A stretch of 64,000 nucleotides of DNA from Symsagittifera roscoffensis. Its lineage: Eukaryota > Xenacoelomorpha > Acoela > Convolutidae. Positions within the stretch are counted from its first letter, which is position 1. Every line of letters begins with the position of its first letter. Below, one piece after another: positions 53,239 through 64,000 of the stretch. The notes beneath the pieces were generated by a model that made no database searches, was not told where the DNA came from, and worked only from the letters and a program-made list of their open reading frames with translations. The position numbers were made by a program, and so were the translations under genes. The DNA lies in contig NC_087071.1 of assembly GCF_963678635.1 (NCBI RefSeq), positions 41,618,153 through 41,682,152 on the forward strand, given 5' to 3'.

Positions 53239-55424
53239 AAGTCTGAACTGTATGTCGAAAGATCACCCAACTGAAGGAAAATGACGAACACTTTGAAACA
53301 TCTAGTTCGATTCATCTGATTTGTAGTCAATTGATGTTTTTTGAGCATTATTCGGAAATACAATTAAAGAAGCTATTTGATTGATAAATTACAAAAATCA
53401 GTCTGTTCATAATAAAAACTTTGAATTGATTTAATTTTGCATGGACAACAAATATTTTCCATGCATTTTTCAAAGATTTTGGCCACAGTTGTTGAAGACC
53501 AGTTGTTGAAGAAAATTGACAAAAAAATCATAAAAACCAAAACAATCAATTTTTGTTTCATTTTTGACAGAACTTTGTTCTGGTTCTGACTTTTTTCAAA
53601 ATGGCATTAAAAACATTGAAAGGTAATTATACTCGATCTGAGATATTGAAAAAAAGTTCTATCCAAAACTTCTAAAAATTGCATAAAAACGCTTACTTGG
53701 TCTTTTTTTCATTGTTTTGCCAGCGGCGCAGAAAACTTGACCGAACCAGGGTCTTTTTAAAACTTTTGAGAGCTCGGAAAATCAATTGGTCGACCTTAAA
53801 AAAAGGAACGACAAAAGTTTTATTTTTTTTTCGTTTTTTCTTTGAAATTTTTGTCATTTTTCAAAGAGAAAAAAACTTTCCATAGAACCTAAAGAGAGAT
53901 CAGTCGCTTTTTTAGAGACTTAGCCCTGATACGCCGAGCAGTTTGATATTTTTAAAAAAATTTGAAACTTCAGATGGAATCCAGTGGTTTGTTTTTTCCT
54001 CTATTTCGCTGCCTATACCTGAGTAGATGGATTTGGAAGGGATTCAGTGATTTGATCTCCAAACCAATTAAAGGGTACATTTTGAAGTTATTCGATGAGA
54101 AAAACTTTCTGCCATCCAAACCTAAACGTCTTCTAAAGGGATTTTTTTTGGTCTTCAAAATTTGCAAAAAGTGGATTGGCTTTATTTTGGGACAACAATT
54201 GAAAAAAGACCTTTTCGACTTGTTTTTATCAAAGACGCAGAGATGGCTTATATTTTTTGTAATTAATTACAAAAATCTTAATGCAAAACCTCGTTGTAAA
54301 CAACTATTTAAGAAAAAAACACTTGATCAAAAGTCTGAACTGTATGTCGAAAGATCACCCAACTGAAGGAAAATGACGAACACTTTGAAACATCTAGTTC
54401 GATTCATCTGATTTGTAGTCAATTGATGTTTTTTGAGCATTATTCGGAAATACAATTAAAGAAGCTATTTGATTGATAAATTACAAAAATCAGTCTGTTC
54501 ATAATAAAAACTTTGAATTGATTTAATTTTGCATGGACAACAAATATTTTCCATGCATTTTTCAAAGATTTTGGCCACAGTTGTTGAAGACCAGTTGTTG
54601 AAGAAAATTGACAAAAAAATCATAAAAACCAAAACAATCAATTTTTGTTTCATTTTTGACAGAACTTTGTTCTGGTTCTGACTTTTTTCAAAATGGCATT
54701 AAAAACATTGAAAGGTAATTATACTCGATCTGAGATATTGAAAAAAAGTTTTATCAAAAACTTCTAAAAATTGCATAAAAACGCTTACTTGGTCTTTTTT
54801 TCATTGTTTTGCCAGCGGCGCAGAAAACTTGCCCGAACCAGGGTCTTTTTAAAACTTTTGAGAGCTCGGAAAATCAATTGGTCGACCTTAAAAAAAGGAA
54901 CGACAAAAGTTTTATTTTTTTTTCGTTTTTTCTTTGAAGTTTTTGTCATTTTTCAAAGAGAAAAAAACTTTCCATAGAACCTAAAGAGAGATCAGTCGCT
55001 TTTTTAGAGACTTAGCCCTGATACGCCGAGCAGTTTGATATTTTTAAAAAAATTTGAAACTTCAGATGGAATCCAGTGGTTTGTTTTTTCCTCTATTTCG
55101 CTGCCTATACCTGAGTAGATGGATTTGGAAGGGATTCAGTGATTTGATCTCCAAACCAATTAAAGGGTACATTTTAAAGTTATTCGATGAGAAAAATTTT
55201 CTGCCATCCAAACCTAAACGTCTTCTAAAGGGATTTTTTTTGGTCTTCAAAATTTGCAAAAAGTGGATTGGCTTTATTTTGGGACAACAACTGAAAAAAG
55301 ACCTTTTCGACTTGTTTTTATCAAAGACGCAGAGATGGCTTATATTTTTTGTAATTAATTACAAAAATCTTAATGCAAAACCTCGTTGTAAACAACTATT
55401 TAAGAAAAAAACACTAGATCAAAA
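53239..55424. repeat. 1,092-bp tandem duplication, about 99 percent identical
   Basis: Unit 1 (53239-54330) and unit 2 (54331-55424) differ at only a few positions. The junctions share AAAGT (taaagtctg, aaaagtctg, aaaagttg), a microhomology. Each unit contains tagccctgatacgccgagcag, a fragment of the hairpin-repeat terminus, and an open frame with no known domain. Confidence 0.95.
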
Positions 55425-55509
55425 AGTTGCAGAACATAACGGCTTAGCTTTTGGTTTTGAAATATTTGAAACTGATTTGATGAAGAATATCGTTGCGATT
55501 AATTCTTAA
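55054..55509 (+). CDS. Unrecognised open frame in the tandem duplication
   Basis: About 151 codons, with a shorter twin at 53962-54366 that diverges where the duplication ends. Rich in Lys, Phe and Leu, with two hydrophobic stretches (LVFKICKKWIGFILG). No family recognised. In such AT-rich DNA it may be non-coding; nothing in the neighbourhood supports expression. Confidence 0.15.
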   Translation: MKLQMESSGLFFPLFRCLYLSRWIWKGFSDLISKPIKGYILKLFDEKNFLPSKPKRLLKGFFLVFKICKKWIGFILGQQLKKDLFDLFLSKTQRWLIFFVINYKNLNAKPRCKQLFKKKTLDQKVAEHNGLAFGFEIFETDLMKNIVAINS

Positions 55510-55676
55510 TTTCTTTATATAAAGAAGGCTGTTTACTTATGGCATGCCTTATTGATGGGCGCGTCCTGAATCGACTCTGTCGATTATGGTAAGCACTGTT
55601 CAAGAAGTTTTGACGAAGGAACGAAATGATAATTTTGTTTTCTGAATTTCCAAAATTTGAGTTCTATGTGATATTG

Positions 55677-55911
55677 CTACTGCAATAGCAGTAAGGTGAT
55701 GTAACCTCCAGTGAACTATTCTTTTTATATTCTATCATTGCCCAAGGTATTTGTATCTAACACTTTGGTACAACGCTGAATTGATCAGGCCAACATGAAT
55801 CTACAAAAATCTCAGCAGCTCTCACAGAGAAATAGAAAAAATCGAATGAAAATTTAACTCTTTGGAATTATAAATTAGTTTTCAACCAAGATAGCCTCGT
55901 AGGATATCACA
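55677..55911 (+). repeat. 5' LTR of element 5
   Basis: Starts TGTGATATTGCTACTGC, with a small hairpin TACTGC-AATA-GCAGTA near the start, and ends ...GATATCACA. The last A (55911) is the A of the Gag ATG. Confidence 0.88.
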
Positions 55912-56820
55912 TGGCGCAGCCAGCAGGAATCTCAGCTCAAAAAATCCTACTGATATTAGAACACTAAAAATTTCGGCATCAGCGAGTCTAGAGCCACCGT
56001 GGCAATTTAAAGTTTGATTAGTACAATTTCTAATGGCAGTCGCGGTCAAGGAAAATGTCAACCCAGACGTAATGCTTGAAGACCCTAAAGAAATAATGGA
56101 AGAACCAGCCCCAAGATCAGAAACACCAAGGGAGGCAAGGGAGGGGGAGGACGCAACTGCAAGAGCAACCAGAGATCTCAGAGACAAATTAGCGAGAGAC
56201 AGATTGACACTCGAGAACGAAAAGAGAAAAACATGAGGACCAAGGATGGTCACTCATTTTTTTAAAACGAAGTACAAAAGAAGCTGTTATCTAGACTATT
56301 CCTCTCTCTGGGAGTGAAAAGGCGTAACATATGAAAGATACAAACTCTTCGCGAGAATGCTTAAAAAAAGAGAGACCGCAAAAGCATTTCACGCGAAACT
56401 CTAGAGGATGAAATAGTTCGCAATTTGTTAATATCAAAGATGAAAAACGTGACCCTACAAAATACTCTGACTTTTGAAACACTCGCAACAGATGTAGTAC
56501 TCAAGAGAGCTATAAAAAATTGAACGTAGCAAGCTGGCAACAATGGAATTTCAAAAAACGAATGCAGCAGCAACTGGGGGTTCATATACAAATTATAATT
56601 CGGGAATGAAGATCACGCAAGAGCGAATAATGGGAAAACGATCTTCCAGCTGGAAAAAGAAAACAAAAAACCAAAATAGCAGTAGATCTACAACCTCTGC
56701 TGGAATATTGGGAGGCTGGGAGGTGAAAGGAGCCATATTCCTAGAAACGGAACGAAGAACTAGATGCATAATGAGTTTGGACCTCCAAGGACAAGTGGGG
56801 ATATCAACCATATAGAAATC
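55911..56820 (+). pseudogene. Element 5 gag remnant
   Basis: Starts M-A-Q-P-A-G at 55911 and stops soon. 56033-56236 keeps a Gag-like charged helix (TPREAREGEDATARATRDL, then ENEKRK), parallel to the REARNKETM...EEKRK region of element 1. The zinc-knuckle part is not recognisable. Confidence 0.7.
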
Positions 56821-57059
56821 AGCTTCAGGGGAATTGTCAAGGTTTGGCGTGGCACTGTGCGAGTATTTTGAAAGTGAAAAAAAAATAACAAAATTCAAAA
56901 ACGTGTTATAAAGGCAGGGAAATTCAAAAAACACATAGTGAGTTCAAAATTTAAACTGTTACTGAAAACACAGAGGACACACTCTACTTCACAGAATTTG
57001 AATATGCGTATAGTCATTAAAAACTGGCTGCAGATACAGCCCGCCAAAGGATTTTTAAA

Positions 57060-58030
57060 ATTGTCGGGGAAATCGCTACAGGAAGTTATAAGTTCCTAAC
57101 ATGGTTTAATGAATCGACAGACATGCCGGCCGAGTTCCAAAAAGCCATGGACAGAACGATAAACCATGCAAAAAACACAGTCTGTTTTTTGGCCAAAATC
57201 CTCATAGTTTCAGAAGGCAAAGAATCAGAACATGAAAAATTAGTAGAAAAAAGTCTGAAAAACCTGGACGACGAATATTTGGCAATGAAAAAACTTCAAA
57301 GTGTGAGTTCTTCAAAAATTAGGTAGATTCGTTAGGCCATCACTTATCGGAGCGAGTGTTACACAAATTTTCACTAAAACGAAAATCATTCAAAACGAAA
57401 ACCATTAAGATCCTTCCTTGGTAGTATAAATCTTCTGCAAATTTTATTTCAAACGCGGCAAGTCATACAGATAAACATCGATCACTACTAAAAGAATATA
57501 CTCAAAAGAAAAAACTAGAAAATAAACGTGAAACTACCAGTGAAAAATTTTATTGGAAGAAGAATATACAGACGTGTTCGAGAGTATCGAAAACCCAGTT
57601 ACCCATACCCCAAAAGTAATTTTTTACGATGCAAATAGAAATACAAGTGTATTATGCGACTCCGGTGTAACCTGATATGGGGGCCACCCTCGAGCAGCAA
57701 ACAGTTGAGGGGGTGTTGGCTTCAATCTCTTTCGCATCCAAACACCTAAGTATACAAGAATAAAATTACTCTTTAGATGTATTTGAGTTACTCGCGGTTG
57801 TTTGGGCAGTTGACAGATACAAAAGTTATCTGCCAGGAAAAAAATTCATAATTGCCACTGGCCATAAAGCCTTAACATCAGTCTTGGATAAGAGCAAATA
57901 GAACAAAACGTATCAATCCAGATTTACCCGGTGGGTAGATAGGTCGTAGCCTATTAATTCAAAGTAGTTCAAACTCCAGGAAAGGACATGGAGATCGTCG
58001 ACTTCTTATCACGAGATAATAAGGATCCAG
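57060..58030 (+). pseudogene. Element 5 RT and RNase H remnant
   Basis: 57085-57326: GSYKFLTWF, DMPAEFQKAMDR, then CFLAKILIVSEG, where relatives have Y-I-D-D, so both catalytic Asp are gone. 57670-58010: GATLEQQTVEG, ISFASKHLS, VFELLAVVWAVDRYKSYL, HKALTSVLDK and FTRWVDR are RNase H pieces in several frames. Confidence 0.8.
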
Positions 58031-59927
58031 GGCCCCGAATCTAAATTAGACGAAAAGTTCGTAGAAGCAACAATTATTTCCTTACGCAGGGAAAACTGCA
58101 TGAGCAGTAGGCTAGAAAACAATTGTCCGCTCAACGAAAATGTTCTAGAACGTTCACGAACAAATTAAACACAAAACTCATCCCTTTTCGGTTGCTATGG
58201 CAACCAAAACGGTCAGAATCGAACAAAGTTCGACCGGATCAAAATAAATCAACTTTCGCGACCGTCCAAATAGCGAAACAGCAGATCTCTAACGAAATTA
58301 AACCCTTCCTTTCATTTTCAATCCAGTAAACAGTCGATACGAAATACTGCAAAAACAGTCCAGAATTCAACAAATAAAGTTTTGCAAAAATTGAGCGAGA
58401 GCAACTACTCAAACAGACCGTATGATTGGTGGTCGGACACATCACAGGAAGTTTGGAGAGGCGAAGACAGTGAGGAGAACTTTTTGCGACCGCGGTGAAA
58501 TCGATCCCTCAAGTATATATGTCAATGGAGAAATAAGTCACATAGACGTTAGAGAGAACGCAAAAATTCATTAGAGGGAACCGAAGAAAAGAAGACGGCT
58601 CGGAGAGTGAGATGCGCCAACAGTCACCAGTAAATGGCAATTGTCGGAGGAACAACAAAACGAAACTGACAGCAGACTCATCTCATTCTGGCAGCTAATC
58701 TCGTAGCACACGCAAACTAGAAGCAATGACTGAAAAATTTCCCCGGTTTCAATCAGTATATCACCCAAACAGCCTAAGGAAACTCTTAGTAATGACGTAC
58801 ATGTATTCGAATTGGATCTCATGACCACAAAAATAACGAAGAGAGCAGAAAATTTTCAAAATCGAACCACCACGACGCAGTAGGCACAGTTCTAGAAAAA
58901 ATAACGAGCTGCCAAAGTAGTCAGGGGAAGATTCACTGGACAACCTTTCGGAACTAATTGACAAAAATCTCCTCGCAGACCTAATATCGGAAGATACCTG
59001 GATGGATCGGCTCGGAAGGGTGACCGAAAAAGGGACAAACAAGGTTTCCAACTGATGGGACACTATACAAATACTAGCCGTACCCGTTTAAATGCCGTAC
59101 TATCTGTACCCGTACAAAATCGCCAGGCAGCACTATAACGAATCCACCGAGGACACTCAGGACAGGAAACGAAGATGGGAGCATCAAGATACCTGTGGGG
59201 GCCTCATATGCACCAAGAGACATTGAATCTCACGAAAGAATTCTGTGGTTGCACCAGATATGGTAAGAATGCAAAATATCTAATTCCTTAGAACGCATCG
59301 AAGCCACTACCGCCGCTTACGCAGCCGGGTCAGAAACCACAATTAGATTACGTGAGTGTCAAAATTATAACGGAAAAAATTTACTTGCTCGTAGCTATTA
59401 ACTGAGTATCGAAATTTGTCAAAAAGCGGGCCCTCAGAAGAGACACAAAGCCGATGTACAAAGAACAAAGGTGCCTTAAGGACCTTTCGGAAGCAAAGGC
59501 CTGATAGAATGAAGAACACAGAGACGCCGCAAAGAACGACCTACGGCGAATTGTGGATGCAGCCGTTCAGTCCAATCCTGAGCTAAGAAATGGACTGATC
59601 TATTCCTGGGAGAGGGCATTCATTGAAGACAAGGCCAAAGAAAGACACGATTCTTCGGAAAGACACGGAGTGACAGATTGATTGAAACGCGACTGGGGCT
59701 CATGGAAAGACACCTATTCAGACGCAATTTCGGATACGCCATCCTAGACGAAGGAGTAGAATGGAATCCCAGTAGTAGGATAGAACTGGACAAAGCTTGA
59801 AGAAATAACCAACCCAAAAAATTTTGCAATTGCTTTGGAACAACCTATTAAAAATGCGACTAAAAGCTCCATTGTTATTTTAAATTATTGCCACAAAGAA
59901 GAAAAAAAAGTTTCATTCGAGGGGGTA
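58031..59927 (+). other. 3' part of element 5, coding lost
   Basis: Should hold the integrase and tail. I see no zinc domain or DDE motif, only short open pieces. Base composition is more balanced than in the surrounding DNA, in line with former coding sequence. Confidence 0.5.
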
Positions 59928-60165
59928 TGTGATACTGCTACTGCAATAGCAGTAAAGTGATGTAGACTCCAGTGAACTACTCTTTGTATATTCTATCATT
60001 GTGCAAGGTCACTGTATCTAAAACGTTCGGTACACCGCTCAGACTAGCACGAATCTACGTAGATCTCAGCAATTCTCACAGAGAAAACTATTAATTCGAG
60101 TAACAATTTAATTCTTTTGATTTAAAAATAATCCTACCACAAAGATAGCTTCGTAGGAAAACACA
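59928..60165 (+). repeat. 3' LTR of element 5
   Basis: Starts TGTGATACTGCTACTGC, preceded by the polypurine tract GAGGGGGTA. Clearly diverged from the 5' copy over its length. Confidence 0.88.
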
Positions 60166-60527
60166 TTTTTACAAACATTGGTTGAAAGCCCTTGAAATTT
60201 TTTTGAGCAAATTTTCTTTCTCCAGTTCAGTGAAAAAGTTTTAACATAATATTATCGGTTGTGATTGGATTACTAATATTATAGAAAACTAAATCCATTT
60301 TCAGTTTGAATTGATATGAACCGAATGAGTTTGTTTATAAACGGGCCTTTATAGTGTTGAATAACTCAAGAAAAAGAAAATAAAATTTCATACATTGACC
60401 CCTAAAAAGCTCATAATATTTACCAACGTCATCATAACGTTGGACATCTTAACCGATGGCCCTGACTTTTAGCTTCATTATCAAAACATTAATAACTAAC
60501 TGTCAAATAATTTAAACCAGAACTAGC
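60166..60527. other. Upstream region of the protease-homologue exon
   Basis: AT-rich; no clear promoter motif. No other feature seen. Confidence 0.4.
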
Positions 60528-60822
60528 ATGTATTGTAACTGTACCTTAAGAATGATTTTTTTTCTGGTGTTGTTCGATACGTTAAAACTTGTGCTTACCA
60601 AATCTTATAACATTGTCGAATCCGAATCAAATTCGAACGAAACAACTGAAACAAAAGTCAAACTCCAATCATTCCGCAATTTGATCATTAATGGGACACC
60701 TAGTCCCAGAAGACTATTCTATGCTAGGGTCAAACTAATCAGGCAACATGGGTTTTGTGGAGCCTCCATTTTGGAGGGCAGCTTTATCTTGACGGCAGCA
60801 AGCTGTGTCGCTGCAAAACACC
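60528..60822 (+). CDS. First exon of a trypsin-family (S1) serine protease homologue, catalytic His replaced by Ser
   Basis: 98 codons plus one base up to a strong donor (C/gtaagt at 60823). M9 would start a good signal peptide (MIFFLVLFDTLKLVL); the upstream M1 is also possible. Mature part: LIINGTPSPRR resembles the I-V-G-G N-terminus of S1 proteases, though no Arg or Lys stands right before IING. RQHGFCGASILEGSFILTAASC corresponds to the CGGSLI...LTAAHC block, with Cys pair kept and His57 (chymotrypsin numbering) changed to Ser92. The product is therefore probably a secreted, non-catalytic homologue, if the gene is real. No later exon with Asp102 or GDSGGP was found before the window end, so it continues outside or is a fragment. 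Confidence 0.75.
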
Positions 60823-61828
60823 GTAAGTTTCAACACGTCGCGCCAACCGACATAACTAGAGTTATGTTGAATTTATTTCCAAAATTTTTCTTAAAAAGTT
60901 GGCTAGTTATTATGACCTTCTTTAAAGTGGGATCAATTATACTGAAAATTGAAGGGAGTTAATTTGCTGTTGACAGAACAAGAGGAATCTCTAACAATTC
61001 GAAATAATACAATTTTCAGTTTCTTTGATAACTTTGTTTGAGACCAATTTGGTGTCCCAGAGTTTTTACTCGAATTGTACACTTTGTTAACTTAAGGCAT
61101 ATGATAATCACTGCACTCAAACATTGGTTGTAAGATCTTCAATATGTCTTACTATGTGTATAGTTAACAACGCGTACAAGATCTTGCAAGACTTACAAAA
61201 AGTTTTCAAGATTTTATAAAAGACGATGCATGTTTTCTTTCTCAAATAAAACCAGAATTAACTAGTTTCTAACGGCTAGATTTGAGAAACAGAGGAATTG
61301 AAGCAAAACAAATTAGAAAAATAGTTTCTATTTGTTGTTCATAAGAAGTTATGAAAAATTAAAGAGCTGTTTATTCGCAAGATTTTGCATTATAACCACA
61401 ATCTTTCAAGCTCTCGCAAACACTTGCAACGCAACCTTGGTTGAAGGGGGTATCAAGGTAGATAAGCAAATGCTAACTTGAAAATTCAAGACTTTTTTCT
61501 CCATTCTGGTTTGTTTTAAACAAAAAAGGAGAACAAAAAATATCAAAACTAGTTTGGTTCAAATTCATATGAGCTGGTTTATTTTAGGACCGGTTTATCT
61601 ATTCAAATCCTACGTGGACAACTTACCATTTTCCTTCTTAACAATTAAGAAACAGAGTTTTTTTTAGAAAATTTTGTCTCTGGTTTTTGTCTAAGCTTTT
61701 TTTTTCCACACTTTTTTTGGAAGTGGGTTGTTCACAAAATTAGAAAAAGAGGGCACCTAATCTCCGCTGTGCTTAGAAACAATGAATACCATGATGGCAG
61801 TTTTTTCGATTCGAAAAGAAACACACAT
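60823..61828. other. Putative intron, no further protease exon seen
   Basis: AT-rich; repeated short aag/tcttgcaa-type words around 61130-61440 but nothing coding. Confidence 0.4.
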
Positions 61829-62728
61829 TCCCGGGTTGACCGAAATGCTAATCAATTTTTATATATGGAAAATGCTAGTCATACACTTTTTATGCAGTAC
61901 AAAAAAAAACAGAAAATTGCATAAAAGGTCTATGATTAGTGATTTTTCATATATGGAAATCGTATGACTAGAATTTTTCCATAAACCAAAGTATTGATTG
62001 TTTTCATTTTAATTTCTCAAGTATTTTTGGTTGTTTAACCGAACACAAGTTTCAACAACCTTGGTTGCTCAAACGTAGAGTAACCAAAGATTTGACCGTC
62101 TGGCATTAACAAGGCATTGCAAGCCGCCTGAAATGTCTTAATTCTGTCCTTCACAAAAAATGTAACGAAACTAGCAAACGTTTAAAATTTTGCAAAAATT
62201 TTCAACGATGATTATTTTTAAAGTTTGAATTTTAACTTATCAAACATTGATCAAGGCATGCGTAAACTTGTCATAAACAGAAAATAGGAGATCTTAACGC
62301 GAAAAGGAAAAAAAAATACAAAAATAGTGTATCGAGGACTAAGTTATGAACACAAAAAATTAAATGTTGCCTGCAAAAAAAAAAATTTTTTTTTGAAAAA
62401 TGTTTGTTTGAGTACAAAGTTCAATTCGCGGTTGAAAGAAACACAAAAAGAAATTTGGAGCGTTTTGTCGCCATCAAAAAAAAGCTAGTCGTACAATTTT
62501 CAATTATGGAAATTGTATGATTAGCGTTTTTGACAAAAAGTTTTTCTTTTTTATTTGGTACAATACACCGAATTCTAAATTTTAAGCCAAAACAAGAAAA
62601 AAGTTTTTCGAGTATTTGATGGCACCATTTCAGCAAAAATGTACGAAATTTGCGTGATTATTATTTTTTTAGACTTAGTTTATGGAATCGTATGATTAGC
62701 ATTTTTGGTCTTTGGATGTCAATCCGGA
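61829..62728. repeat. MITE-like element, CCCGGGTTGACC family, copy 2
   Basis: Starts CCCGGGTTGACCGAAATGC and ends with the inverted form (ggatgtcaatccgg). Inside, modules of the form atgctagtcatac, tatggaaatcgtatgac and tggaaattgtatgattag alternate in both orientations. About 900 bp, more than twice copy 1. No coding potential. Confidence 0.7.
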
Positions 62729-63041
62729 TTGAGGGGAATTAGAGGAGCCTTGGAATTTTAATCAAACTGACCGAAAGAGCCAATTGTTTGTAAAACAAAA
62801 AATTCTGTTCTTTAACGAGATATAAAAATTTAGCAACAAAAATTTCTTTGGTTAAGATAGCGAGTTTTTCTCTACAATTTCGTCTAACCAAAACAGCAAC
62901 TTGCAACCCGTTCGGTTTTCTTTATCTGATTGGTTTTCGCTCGCATTTGGTTATCAAGTATACAAGCCTAGCTAATCAGATAACTAACAATTATAACTTC
63001 TGTGAAAGTTAACTAGTTTTTCCAGTTACACCAAAACTGAA

Positions 63042-63543
63042 ACTAGACTGCTCATATCAGGGCGAAGCCTTGAAAGTTCCGAATGCCTTTTAAGGTCTAT
63101 GGAGCTGTTACAACATAAAAATAAAGTCATTTTTTTTTTAAATTTGAGATTTTTGTTAAAACCATCCCCACACACGCCATATAAAATCAAAATGATAAAT
63201 TTTGCTCCTAATAACAAATCAATTATGGCAAATAAGCTTCGTTCAACCAATTTGGAAGAATTTCTAAGACTGATTAACTGTCCGCTTAGTCGTTAATAGC
63301 GTGAAATATATCGCTCGTTAATTGTCCCTAATTGGTCAGAATGGCAATATTTAAACCCCAAAAAATTTACAAAAAAATCACAGGTGATATATCTTTTCAA
63401 ATTTAAGCTCAGGACAACAATACCTTCTGAATGAAATAAAACATCTGCCAAATTTGCTAGTTAAAAAGACGAAATTTGTCTGAAGAAAAAAAAACCACTC
63501 CGAGCACAAATTTTCCGTTACTTTCGTTACGAAAATTGGAACA
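63042..63543 (-). repeat. Dispersed hairpin-ended repeat, copy C
   Basis: Same orientation as copy A. On the element strand it ends with an imperfect hairpin (AAGGC-TTC-GCCCT), GATATGAGCAGT and CTAGT, a good match to the CTRRT end of Helitrons. The internal block ttatggcaaataagcttcg is identical to copy A. Confidence 0.7.
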
Positions 63544-64000
63544 AAATAAAGAGTAAAATTGATTTCATAACAAAATTGCTGTTAATGTGTTCTTCTTCAT
63601 CTTTTGAAACAAGGAAATTTGAGTAGAATTAAGATCAGCACTAGACTATTTGCTTGGACAAACTCCTCAGTCCGAAAATATACAAGACGAGAAACAGACG
63701 GTGACCTGAAAACGAACCTAATCTGAAAGATAACGAACCTAATTTGTAACAAAAAACTACAAGTTATCTCATCTGCTGCATCTATCAAAAGTTCTCGAAT
63801 CAAATTTAACTAAACACAACCCGTACTCAGGTGCAAGATCTGAAATTCTTTATTTTAATTCTTGATAAGATTTTACATATTTCAGATCTGAAATATGAAT
63901 CTGAAATAGAAAATGTCACATCTGAAATAACCTTGAACAAGAAAATTTCAGCTCTGAAAACAGATCTGAGAAGTTCTTTGTTAAACTATAATTTATGCAT
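63544..64000. other. No gene seen
   Basis: AT-rich; near the end several close repeats of atctgaaat/tttcagatctg words. Nothing coding recognised. Confidence 0.4.

Larger units (their letters stand above)
55677..60165 (+). mobile_element. Element 5: strongly decayed Ty3/gypsy-type LTR retrotransposon
   Basis: Two diverged LTRs of about 235-238 bp enclose 4 kb of broken gag-pol. Primer site TGGCGCAGCCAGCAGG matches that of element 0. No target-site duplication is visible (TCTA versus TTTT). RT and RNase H remnants are recognisable, integrase is not. Much older than element 1. Confidence 0.9.

Noticed and set aside
53962-54366. Conserved gene in the 1,092-bp duplication
   Set aside because: Both copies are young duplicates, so open frames in both give no evidence of selection; no domain or splice signals.
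1-64000. tRNA, rRNA, CRISPR arrays or bacterial operons
   Set aside because: None seen by eye. Tandem arrays here are satellites, minisatellites or LINE units with no spacer-repeat pattern.

Overview
The window looks like nuclear DNA of an invertebrate animal. It is AT-rich, has GT-AG introns, a host gene built of C-type lectin-like domain (CTLD) exons, a trypsin-family exon, and many transposons. I cannot place the species. A repeat-rich larvacean or nematode-like genome would fit, but nothing here is decisive. Positions 12708-12907 are a 200-N assembly gap.

Layout. 1-2400: 5' part of an old Ty3/gypsy-type LTR element on the minus strand (element 0). 5690-12244: a complete, young Ty3/gypsy-type element on the plus strand (element 1) with identical 213-bp LTRs. 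14358-51834: exons of one plus-strand host gene coding for at least three tandem CTLDs. Its introns carry an LTR element (element 2, 16579-22076, minus), a tandem duplication of that element's 5' half plus flank (element 3, 22321-24649), another LTR element with a 4-bp target-site duplication (element 4, 27255-33390, minus), microsatellites, and a decayed LINE whose reverse-transcriptase segment has become a 652-bp tandem array (44100-49500, minus). 53239-55424: a 1,092-bp near-perfect tandem duplication. 55677-60165: a heavily decayed plus-strand LTR element (element 5). 60528-60822: first exon of a secreted serine-protease homologue whose catalytic His is Ser.

Two dispersed non-autonomous repeats recur. 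One, of about 500-550 bp, ends in an AGGGC/GCCCT hairpin. The other is MITE-like with termini CCCGGGTTGACC.

The most striking common signal is in the LTR elements. In all six LTR/gag junctions present, from at least four LTR families, the Gag ATG is made from the last A of the 5' LTR plus the first bases (TGGCGC) of the tRNA primer-binding site, so there is no leader between the LTR and gag. Other points are a +1 frame offset between the RNase H and integrase parts of element 1, a 26-bp duplication that cuts off its C-terminus, a 70-bp perfect inverted repeat, and a 50-bp perfect palindrome.
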